64,000 nucleotides of DNA from JAENVU01 sp038250905 (GTDB lineage Bacteria > Actinomycetota > Acidimicrobiia > IMCC26256 > JAENVU01). Shown here piece after piece: positions 57,189 through 64,000 of this stretch (within the stretch, counting starts at the first letter, position 1; each line of letters opens with the position of its first letter). Position numbers and translations under genes: made by a program. Below the pieces are notes generated by a model, which saw only the letters and a list, made by a program, of their open reading frames with translations, had not been told where the DNA came from and made no database searches. The stretch spans positions 1 to 64,000 of the forward strand of contig JBBSBV010000015.1 in the NCBI GenBank assembly GCA_038250905.1, read 5' to 3'.

Positions 57189-57224
57189 CCCGGCCGCAGG
57201 GGTTGGTGACGGGCAGGGCACACG

Positions 57225-58304
57225 ATGACCACGAGTCTCCGGGGGGTGACGAACACGGCTCCAACGGGGTCTCGCCGTGCGTCGCTCCCGGGCCGGAGAC
57301 CGCGGTCTCGGACCGTCCCCCGGGTCACCGGCGCTCCGCGCACCCGCCGTTGGTGGCGGATCGGGTTGATCGCGGTCGCGGTCATCGTGACCGCAACGGT
57401 GGGGTTCGGTCTGGCGGTGTGGTCGCGGATCGACCGACGTCATCTCACCCTCCCCGGATCAGCCGGTGGCACGACCTACCTCATCGTCGGGTCCGACTCC
57501 CGCGCCTTCGTCCAATCCGCCTCGGACCGAGCGCGATTCGGGTCGTCGACCAACGTCGTCGGTGAGCGCGCCGACGTGCTGCTCGTCGTCCGCCGCGTCG
57601 GCAGCACCACCACGGTGATGAACATCCCGCGTGATCTCGTCGTCATCTCCGCCCAGGGCGCACCAACGCGAATCACGATGAGTCTCAGCGCGGGGCTGCA
57701 GTCGCTCGTGGACGTGACCTGTCACTCGCTGGGCATCGGCGTCGATCATGTCGCGCTCGTCCACTTCGACGGGCTGCGCGATGCCATCGATGCGGTCGGC
57801 GGCATCGACGTCGCGGTACCGACGCCCATCCGCGACACCACGACCGGCCTCGACATTCGGCGCGCCGGGACCTCCCGCCTCGACGGCCAGCAGGCGCTCG
57901 CACTCGTGCGCTCACGCACCGGCGAGCGCCTGGTCAACAACAAGTGGGAGCCGGAGCCGCCGTCGGCATCGGAGCGGGGCGGTCGTGCCGACACCGTGTT
58001 GCGCGCCCTCGGTGCGCGCGCGCCGTTGTCGCTGACCACTCCGATCGTCGACGCCGAGAAACTGTGGGCGTTCGCCGGGGCTGTGACCGTCGACGACGGA
58101 CTCGGTCCCTCCGGGCTCCGCGCACTCGCGTCCATCCTGCAATCCCTCCACACCGCCACGCGTGCCGATCTGCCCGTCGCGTTTCATCCCGGTGTCGTAC
58201 CCGAGGCATTGGCACGGCCGGCCGCCGTGACGATGCTGCGTCATTTCGAGGAGCCGTCAGCGGACTGCACGCCGCGGCTGCCCACCATCCGATCAGGAGG
58301 CTGA
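57225..58304 (+). CDS. LytR-CpsA-Psr (LCP) family cell-wall glycopolymer ligase
   Basis: The product is 359 aa. A basic cytoplasmic N-terminus and one membrane helix (about 44-66) precede the LCP domain: TYLIVGSDSR, GERADVLLVVRR, VMNIPRDLVV, HVALVHFDGLRDAIDAVGGIDVAVP and GQQALALVRSR, with the Arg/Asp residues that bind the pyrophosphate of the lipid donor. It transfers a glycopolymer onto peptidoglycan. It is 3 bp upstream of the anchor-L protein gene, so both are likely one transcript. Confidence 0.9.
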   Translation: MTTSLRGVTNTAPTGSRRASLPGRRPRSRTVPRVTGAPRTRRWWRIGLIAVAVIVTATVGFGLAVWSRIDRRHLTLPGSAGGTTYLIVGSDSRAFVQSASDRARFGSSTNVVGERADVLLVVRRVGSTTTVMNIPRDLVVISAQGAPTRITMSLSAGLQSLVDVTCHSLGIGVDHVALVHFDGLRDAIDAVGGIDVAVPTPIRDTTTGLDIRRAGTSRLDGQQALALVRSRTGERLVNNKWEPEPPSASERGGRADTVLRALGARAPLSLTTPIVDAEKLWAFAGAVTVDDGLGPSGLRALASILQSLHTATRADLPVAFHPGVVPEALARPAAVTMLRHFEEPSADCTPRLPTIRSGG

Positions 58305-58307
58305 CCC

Positions 58308-61247
58308 ATGAACCCACTCACCACCCTCGCCCGACGCCGGCTGGTACCGCTGCTCGTGGTTGCACTCGGAATGGCGGGATCGGCCTCGGTCCTGGTACTC
58401 GGGACGGCGAACGCGGCGAACCCACCGGTGACTCTCACCCCGACATCGGGGCCTCCGGGGACCGCGATCACGGTCCAGCTGCCGAGTGCATGCGGGTCGG
58501 CGGCCGGTCCGGCCCACCTCTACCTCTCCGCCGAGTCCGTCGTCGGGGCGGCGGCGTTCCCTGGCGTCAACGTGGCGGTCCCGACCAACGCACCCGTGAC
58601 CCAAGGGGTCCTCGACGCACCCGCGAGTTCGCCGCCGGGTTCGTACCTCGTGAACGCGTACTGCCAACCCGATCTCGATCCGCCGACCAGTTACGGCCAG
58701 GCAACCTTTCTCGTGACCGACGGCAGCCCCCTGCCACCGCTCACCGTCACGCCCACATCCGGAACGATCGGCACCGTCATCGACGTCGCGGCGCCCTGCG
58801 CACCTGCCGCCGGACAGCCCACGGCCACGCTTTCCGTCGTGCTGTTCTCGCCGACCCAACCCGACCAGATCGCCTACGGCAGCAACTCGGGTGTGGGCCC
58901 GACGTTGCACGCCGAGGTCACTGTGCCGTTCGGTTTCCCTATCGGTGACGCGAAGGTCGCGGCGTCGTGCTTCGACTACCTCAGCACCTCGACCTTCGCC
59001 GAAAGTACGTTCGCGGTCTCGGCGGCACCGCCGTCCGCCCTCTCCGTCAACGATCTCGACCATGGCGTGACCGCGCCCCAGCTCGTCGAGTCGTTGACGG
59101 GTGGCGGTCTGGCATCGATCAGCAATGTCACCTACACGGGAGCCAATGGCGCTGCCGGTGCCTTCGCCGACACCGGCACCGCGGTCGGCTTCGGCGCCGG
59201 CGTGGTGCTGGGAAGCGGATCGGTCCAGACCACGTCGAGCTCCTCGTCGTGCTCACGCGGTGTGGAAGGACCGAACACCTGCACCGGGAATACAACCGAT
59301 TACGGAACCAGTGGCGACGCCGACCTCACCGCGTTGGCCAACGTCACGACCAACGACGCGTCGGTGCTCGAGTTCGACTTCGTGCCGCAGTTCTCCACTG
59401 TGCAGTTCGACTATGTCTTCGCGTCCGACGAGTACAACGAGTTCGCGAACAGCCCGTACAACGACGTGTTCGGCTTCTTCGTCAATGGCGTCAACTGCGC
59501 CACCGTCGGAACCGACCCCGCCGTGCCGGTCTCGGTGAACACCATCAACGGCGGGAACCCACTCGGCACCGACGCGCATCGCCCCGAGCTCTATCGCGAC
59601 AACTCCGCCGGAGCGCTCGATACCGAGATGGACGGGCTGACCACGGTGCTCCACTGCAACGCACTCGTGACGCCCAACGCGACCAACCACATGAAGCTCG
59701 CGATCGCCGACGGTTCCGACACCTCCCTCGACAGCAACGTCTTCATCGAGGCCGGCAGCCTGGTCAGCGGCAGCAGCATCACCGGATCGCTCAGCGACGG
59801 AGCCCAGCACGGTGCGACGATCACCGTCCCGACAGGAACTCCCGTCGTCGCGAGCGCGGCGCTCTCGGGAGTCACGGCGGCGACGGCAACGGGAACGGTC
59901 CACTACCGGTTCACCACCGGCGCATCGTGCGACACGGTCATCGCCGACGGCGGCACGAAGACGGTCACCGGCGGCACCGTTCCGGATTCCGACCCCGTGA
60001 CGCTCCCCGCCGGCACCTACTCGATGGTCGCCTCGTACAGCGGCGACGTCGGCCACAACGCGTCGAGCATCGGATGCGGTGACGTCCAGCTCACCGTCAC
60101 CGGAACCGGCGGGGCCCTCGCCGTGAGCCTGACGCCCACCACCGATTCGGTCATGGTCGGCACGAACCACGTGTTCACCGCGGCCGTGACCCAAGATTCA
60201 GCGCCGCAAGCGGGCCTCCCGGTGATCTTCGCCGTGATCTCCGGCCCCAACGCGGGAATCCTCGGTGGGGGGATCACCGATGCCGACGGACACGTGACGT
60301 TCGGGTTCGCCTCCTCGTCGGCGGGCACCGACGTGATGCGCTCGGCCGCATTCGTCGGCAGCGTCGCCACCATCTCGAACGACGCGTCCGTCACCTGGAC
60401 CCAGCCACCGTCGGGCCTCGGCGTGACCGGGTCGACGAGCCCGCCGACGATCACGTCGGGCAGCACTGGGCGCGTTCATTTCGTGATCGACAACCCCGGG
60501 CCCGGACCCGCCGAGGGCGTCTACGCGGTCGTCTCGGTGCCGGCGGACGCCACACCGATCGGCGCGTCTTCGTCCCAAGGTGGATGCACCGCGTTCGCAG
60601 GGAACCAGGCCATCTGTCTCATCGGTTCGATCCCCGAGGGTGGGAATGCGTCGATCGACGTGCTCGTCCGAGCCAACAACGCCTCGGTCGGAGCAAACCT
60701 GCCGGTGACCATCACGGTGCACTCGACCGGGAAGGACCCGGTCGGCGTCGACGCGGGCCCCGCGGTGATCGCCGCTTCACCCGACGAGGCGATCGGATTC
60801 GTCGGGCCGAGCCAGACCATCTCGACCGGCACCGATGCCACCCCGGCGAACCCGACGGTTGCATCGTTCCGTATGCCGAGCAAGAGCCAGGGCGCGCCGA
60901 TCACGCTCCGGCTCGAGACCGCCGGCGTCGGCACCTTCTGTGGTTCGCAACCCTGTAACGGGAAGATCATCTTCCTGTCGCCGTTCGAAGGCGTGAACAA
61001 CCCGCGCTCGCCGGCCCGGCTGAAACTCACCTGGGACAAGTCGATCGCCGGACGCGGCACGAAGTCGCAGATCTACGTGCAGAAGCAGCCGGACGGACCA
61101 ATCACCGTCGTGCCGACGTGCGACAACACCGACAAGCACATCGCAATACCGTCCCCGTGCATCCACGAGAAGGAGAAGCTCGACAACGGCGACATCATGT
61201 TCGAGATCGTGCTGCTCTCCGGCGACCCGAGGTTCGCCCGCCGGTAA
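58308..61247 (+). CDS. Large secreted multi-domain protein with choice-of-anchor L domain
   Basis: The product is 979 aa with a signal peptide ending TANA-AN. Two Ig-like repeats (PPVTLTPTSGPPGTAI and LTVTPTSGTIGTVI) come first, then a choice-of-anchor L domain at about 245-480 (ISNVTYTGANGAAGAF, VVLGSGSV, FDYVFASDEYNEF, DVFGFFVNG). Ig-like modules (about 485-600 and 605-700), a DUF11-like module (705-830) and a Cys-containing C-terminal domain follow. No LPXTG or lipobox is seen, so anchoring would be by another route. Likely an adhesin or matrix protein. Confidence 0.85.
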   Translation: MNPLTTLARRRLVPLLVVALGMAGSASVLVLGTANAANPPVTLTPTSGPPGTAITVQLPSACGSAAGPAHLYLSAESVVGAAAFPGVNVAVPTNAPVTQGVLDAPASSPPGSYLVNAYCQPDLDPPTSYGQATFLVTDGSPLPPLTVTPTSGTIGTVIDVAAPCAPAAGQPTATLSVVLFSPTQPDQIAYGSNSGVGPTLHAEVTVPFGFPIGDAKVAASCFDYLSTSTFAESTFAVSAAPPSALSVNDLDHGVTAPQLVESLTGGGLASISNVTYTGANGAAGAFADTGTAVGFGAGVVLGSGSVQTTSSSSSCSRGVEGPNTCTGNTTDYGTSGDADLTALANVTTNDASVLEFDFVPQFSTVQFDYVFASDEYNEFANSPYNDVFGFFVNGVNCATVGTDPAVPVSVNTINGGNPLGTDAHRPELYRDNSAGALDTEMDGLTTVLHCNALVTPNATNHMKLAIADGSDTSLDSNVFIEAGSLVSGSSITGSLSDGAQHGATITVPTGTPVVASAALSGVTAATATGTVHYRFTTGASCDTVIADGGTKTVTGGTVPDSDPVTLPAGTYSMVASYSGDVGHNASSIGCGDVQLTVTGTGGALAVSLTPTTDSVMVGTNHVFTAAVTQDSAPQAGLPVIFAVISGPNAGILGGGITDADGHVTFGFASSSAGTDVMRSAAFVGSVATISNDASVTWTQPPSGLGVTGSTSPPTITSGSTGRVHFVIDNPGPGPAEGVYAVVSVPADATPIGASSSQGGCTAFAGNQAICLIGSIPEGGNASIDVLVRANNASVGANLPVTITVHSTGKDPVGVDAGPAVIAASPDEAIGFVGPSQTISTGTDATPANPTVASFRMPSKSQGAPITLRLETAGVGTFCGSQPCNGKIIFLSPFEGVNNPRSPARLKLTWDKSIAGRGTKSQIYVQKQPDGPITVVPTCDNTDKHIAIPSPCIHEKEKLDNGDIMFEIVLLSGDPRFARR

Positions 61248-61450
61248 CCGCGTCAGCCCACGCCTGCGGAATGGGCCCGCAACCCAGCTCGTCGCAACCA
61301 TCGCTGGAGGGTCGACACGCGGCCGCGGTGGTGCCCGACGGTCCCGGCCCTCGACACACCGTGGCGCTCATCGGGAACACGCCGGATGGCTGGTTCAGTA
61401 GAGGCGCGCATCGGCACAGTTCCGAAGTCGCGGCATCCTCTTGTCCGGGG

Positions 61451-61648
61451 GTGAACTATGGCGGAGAACGCGACTCTGACTCGAGCTTTCTCGCGGGTCC
61501 TCTGCTCGACAAGGACGAGATTCACAAGTGTCTCGGCGATCTCGCAGTGGAGTTGGGCCGGCACGAAGCAGGCGCCATTGAGATCGTCGTGGTGGGTAGC
61601 TCGTACCTCGCGACAGTTCGGTCAAGAGACACTCACGATCACGGCTGA
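61451..61648 (+). pseudogene. Possible nucleotidyltransferase (DUF6036-like) N-terminal remnant
   Basis: A 65-codon frame reads LLDKDEIHKCLGDLAVELGRHEAG, IEIVVVGSSYLATVRSRDTHDHG. This resembles the start of DUF6036/MNT-type nucleotidyltransferases (helix, then VVGGxxL...R-T-DVD) and ends at a stop where the catalytic Asp pair should be. It is probably a decayed toxin-type gene; the match is by eye only. Confidence 0.4.
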
Positions 61649-62035
61649 CCGCGGCGGCATCACGGCCGCACAACCCTTCGAGCGGTGACGCTCCCGTCGA
61701 ACGCGGCCGCTTGGCACGGGAGGTACTCTCGGCTCGCTGTTCAGCTACAGCACTTCAGAACATTTTCACGACGACAAAACTGCCGGCTGCATTGCCTCGC
61801 GCTCGTCGCGCCGCAGCAAAGACGCTCGGAAAACGGTCGGCATCTGAATTGAGGTCGCTGGTCATCGGACCTGGACCCCGATCGACACCGCCGGACAGCC
61901 GAGCGATCACCGCGCCGCCCTCCTCTGGTCGTAACCAGATCCCAAACCCGGTGGGGCGTGACCGCGTCGCATGCACGGCGCTCTTGGCGCTCGGCGATCG
62001 TTAAAGGAATGGGAACCCTTTGTCGATCGTGAACC
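61649..62035. other. Gene-poor region with repeat copy B
   Basis: Apart from the 51-bp repeat at 61818-61868 no gene is supported. The stretch 61740-61800 is AT-richer than its surroundings, consistent with debris of transferred DNA. Confidence 0.4.
61818..61868 (+). repeat. 51-bp direct repeat, copy B
   Basis: 49/51 identical to 52667-52717, including the last 10 codons and stop of the TacT-like gene, but with no TacT sequence upstream. It marks the right end of a 9.15-kb interval. Confidence 0.85.
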
Positions 62036-63082
62036 ATGGCAGTGATCGACGAGGGTCTTTCTTCTTCGGCATCATCAGCGTCTGAATGCGGTGTCGCCGA
62101 TGTCCGACGATCCGGAGCATGGGTTCGTCGGCGGGCAATCGAGCGAGAAGTCGCGTTCCTGCAAGCGCGTCGGCGCCCGCTCGTGATCACCCTCGCGCTC
62201 TTCGCTCTCCTGGTGATGGCGATGGTCGTGTTGACACGCGGAGCGACACGCGGATTTCTGATTGGGGTTGCATCCGCAAGTTACATCTGGACGATCATCG
62301 CTGTCGTGACGCAGACCACGGGTACCGCCGCGACCCGCATGGGCGACACCGCGGAACGGCGGGCTGCAGGCCAATTGGGCAAGCTCGGTGGCGAATGGTC
62401 GGTACTCCACGACATCCCATTCCCAGGCCGAGGCAACGTCGACCATGTCGCGATCGGAACGCGCGGTGTGTTCGCCATAGAAACGAAATGGCGCAGCACG
62501 GCCTGGGAGGTCGCGCCTCCCGATCAGTACGTCGTCGCGGCCGCGTCGCAGGCGTATCACAATGCGGTAGCGGTACAGGAACTCCTCGCTGACGCGGGCG
62601 TCCTCGTCAAGGTCATCCCCGTACTGACATGGTGGAGCGCACACACTCCCGAAGGTCGCTCGAATGAGCCACAACGCGTCGGCGCGACACGAGTGCTTCC
62701 CGGCGACCAGCTGACCGATTGGCTCGCTAAACAACCCGAACTCGACCTTGACATTGAGCAACGGCGCGCCGTCAAACAGCTACTGATCGAGCACACCCGG
62801 GTCAGGGAGTTGTCCGCCGGAGATTTCGGGCCCGACAGTTGGCGAGACATCCTCCTTCCTTGGATCGCCGTTCCGTTCGCAGCAACCTTCGGCCTCCTCG
62901 CAAGCCTCGTCGTCATAAGCGCGTTGCGGGGCTTCTACGCCTGCGGAGTCGGTATCACGGGGCTGCTCGCACTTGGCTGGCTGGTGGCCCGATGGCAGCC
63001 GAGCCGCCCGGCTGCACTCGGATGGACAGCGGGTGTGATGGCCGGCATCGTGGCGCTCGGAGGGGCCCTTCTGATGGGCTAG
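62036..63082 (+). CDS. Membrane-bound NERD domain protein
   Basis: The product is 348 aa. Two membrane helices lie at about 48-66 and 72-92; the NERD domain follows (DTAERRAAGQLGKL, GNVDHVAIGTRGVFAIETKW), then two or three C-terminal helices (about 280-345). The conserved Glu/Asp and E-T-K nuclease-like residues are kept. Codon use is less GC-biased than in neighbouring genes and it sits in the toxin/repeat zone, which hints at a transferred defence-type gene. Function unknown. Confidence 0.75.
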   Translation: MAVIDEGLSSSASSASECGVADVRRSGAWVRRRAIEREVAFLQARRRPLVITLALFALLVMAMVVLTRGATRGFLIGVASASYIWTIIAVVTQTTGTAATRMGDTAERRAAGQLGKLGGEWSVLHDIPFPGRGNVDHVAIGTRGVFAIETKWRSTAWEVAPPDQYVVAAASQAYHNAVAVQELLADAGVLVKVIPVLTWWSAHTPEGRSNEPQRVGATRVLPGDQLTDWLAKQPELDLDIEQRRAVKQLLIEHTRVRELSAGDFGPDSWRDILLPWIAVPFAATFGLLASLVVISALRGFYACGVGITGLLALGWLVARWQPSRPAALGWTAGVMAGIVALGGALLMG

Positions 63083-63122
63083 AGGTTGCCGAGCTCAAGA
63101 GACGCGGCGCCGAGCTCCGTCT

Positions 63123-63151
63123 TGATGAACACCGTCGGGGTTCGAACCCGA
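63123..63151. repeat. 29-bp T-arm-like repeat, copy B
   Basis: 26 of 29 positions match 52728-52756. On the minus strand it reads TCGGG-TTCGAAC-CCCGA, again a perfect T-arm without a surrounding tRNA. It lies 41 bp after the membrane NERD gene. Confidence 0.55.
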
Positions 63152-63224
63152 AGAAGCACGAGCGTGCCGCCTGATACCTAGCTGGCACCGCCGCCGACTC
63201 GCGGGTGAGCCAGTCGCCGCGACC

Positions 63225-63620
63225 TCACCGCAGGACTGCTGCGACCTTGGCATCTGCTGCATTGGCGATCGCTTCAAGCTCGGTCGGATCGACCTGACCC
63301 GATCCGATGATCGCGATGCTGCCGCCAATGGTGCCAAGAACGCCGTCGACGGTCCCCGTGCGGAAGACGATCACGTCGATGTTCACGGTTCCGAAGCTCG
63401 TTGGGGCTGTGATGCGCGTGCCGAAGCCGTCATCACCCATCTTCGGCACTGAGACGTCGCCGGCCGTGTATGTCGTTTCCGCGCCGCCAGAAGTTTTCGA
63501 CGTCCATTGCTTGCCAAAGCATCCCTTGCAGGGCGGTCCGCACTGTCTCGTATCGAGACCTGGCTTCCGTGTCGGGAGCCGCTGACAAGAGTTCGACGAC
63601 CTGAGGCAGGATCCCACCAC
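63225..63620 (-). CDS. C-terminal piece of a lipoprotein-like exported protein
   Basis: The frame is 131 codons from a start at 63620, but only the part from about residue 40 on looks folded: TTYTAGDVSVPKMGDDGFGTRITAPTSFGTVNIDVIVFRTGTVDGVLGTIGG, DPTELEAIANAADAKVAAVL. This resembles the C-terminal beta-alpha domain of actinobacterial sensor-type lipoproteins. No signal peptide or lipobox precedes it, so the gene is probably 5'-truncated or frameshifted. Confidence 0.5.
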   Translation of the reverse strand: MVGSCLRSSNSCQRLPTRKPGLDTRQCGPPCKGCFGKQWTSKTSGGAETTYTAGDVSVPKMGDDGFGTRITAPTSFGTVNIDVIVFRTGTVDGVLGTIGGSIAIIGSGQVDPTELEAIANAADAKVAAVLR

Positions 63621-63702
63621 GCGAGCCCCGACCAGATCATCCCGCCGAGCGCGTGCCGGACCGTCTCCCCCGCCCGCGCAGGCGGCGCGCCATCGGCGGC
63701 GG

Positions 63703-64000
63703 TCATTCGAGTACCAACTCTTGCAACGGATTCCGGCGTTGCGCCTGCTCTGCAGCGACGAGCGCGATCGCCAGGAAGATCCAGAGGTGCCGATAGTGCA
63801 GGGTCTCGCGGAAGATCTCGCCGAAGATGTAGGCGACCACGAGCGCGCGCGCGGCCGTCCCGCGCGGGGTGAGCCGCAGGAGCACCCACCAGAGCAGCAG
63901 GAGCCCGAAGAGGCCCATCACGCCTCGTTCCACGACGTACTGGAGGGCCTCGTTGCTGATGTCGGGTCCCTGAGAGTTCAGCTGAAGCGCCCGCACCGAG
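63703..64000 (-). CDS. O-antigen ligase/polymerase-like membrane protein, C-terminus (5' end outside window)
   Basis: The frame is open to the last base, so the gene begins to the right of the window. The visible 98 residues include ISNEALQYVVERGVMGLFGLLLLWWVLLRL, the last loop and helix of the Wzy_C/O-antigen ligase family (conserved E-x-G-x-x-G), a further helix (TLHYRHLWIFLAIALVAAE) and a short cytoplasmic tail. It would polymerise or ligate a surface glycan. Confidence 0.6.
   Translation of the reverse strand, partial: SVRALQLNSQGPDISNEALQYVVERGVMGLFGLLLLWWVLLRLTPRGTAARALVVAYIFGEIFRETLHYRHLWIFLAIALVAAEQAQRRNPLQELVLE

Noticed and set aside
52667..61868. Complete integrative element between the 51-bp repeats
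   Set aside because: No integrase, transposase or transfer gene lies inside, and the genes there look native in composition, so a mobile element is not called.

Overview
The window is GC-rich (roughly 65-70%), densely coded DNA from a high-GC Gram-positive bacterium. The gene content points to Actinomycetota: paired wax ester synthase/DGAT acyltransferases, a LytR-CpsA-Psr enzyme, DUF2156 aminoacyl-lipid synthase, DUF429, GH63 glucosylglycerate-hydrolase-like protein and lipoproteins with Thr/Ser linkers. The amidohydrolase/P450 catabolic genes and the anaerobic pyruvate:ferredoxin oxidoreductase would suit Acidimicrobiia or a related deep branch. That placement is inference; no rRNA or ribosomal-protein marker is present.

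Layout. 1-13.3 kb: 3' end of a secreted PQQ/Ig/beta-helix protein, small membrane and lipoproteins, a NERD protein, L-2-hydroxyglutarate oxidase facing an LDH/MDH-like dehydrogenase, DUF429, a nitronate-monooxygenase-like flavoprotein, an alpha/beta hydrolase, and an aminoacyl-lipid synthase (DUF2156) overlapping a membrane esterase. 13.4-16 kb: a sulfur-handling operon (SQR-like flavoprotein, single-Cys DsrC/TusE, DsrE-like protein, histone-H1-like protein) closed by a strong terminator. 16.2-24.7 kb: two overlapping WS/DGAT genes, an orphan amino-acid-type binding lipoprotein, an MBL-fold protein, an SRPBCC/TetR divergent pair around a palindrome, a NarL-type regulator and a sigma-70 factor. 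24.7-34.6 kb: GT4 glycosyltransferase, a 59-aa gene, a fatty-acid-hydroxylase-like protein, a lipoprotein, a two-HTH regulator, peptidase E, a secreted protein with five WPGWDIARG repeats, and a GH63 hydrolase.

35-40.6 kb holds the most notable locus. A SelW-like Rdx protein is interrupted by a single in-frame UGA exactly at the second redox position (C-V-P-UGA), followed by a SECIS-like hairpin, so it is read here as a selenoprotein. It diverges from an operon of a 46-aa leader, pyruvate:ferredoxin oxidoreductase (nifJ) and a DHOD-like flavoprotein. The shared intergenic region contains a palindrome resembling a DosR/DevR box.

41-46.6 kb is a tightly packed catabolic run (amidohydrolase, SDR, amidohydrolase, P450, thioesterase). 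46.5-51.5 kb carries two secreted proteins, a decayed hydrolase fragment and a PAS-GGDEF-EAL protein. 51.5-53.6 kb and 61.4-63.2 kb form a toxin-antitoxin and debris zone (TacA-TacT, a nucleotidyltransferase pair, two truncated nucleotidyltransferase relics, dispersed repeats); a 51-bp direct repeat lies at both ends of the 9.15 kb between them. That interval contains aldehyde dehydrogenase/DUF779, a beta-helix protein, an LCP enzyme and a choice-of-anchor L adhesin-like protein. The right edge has a truncated lipoprotein-like gene and the C-terminus of an O-antigen-ligase-like membrane protein.
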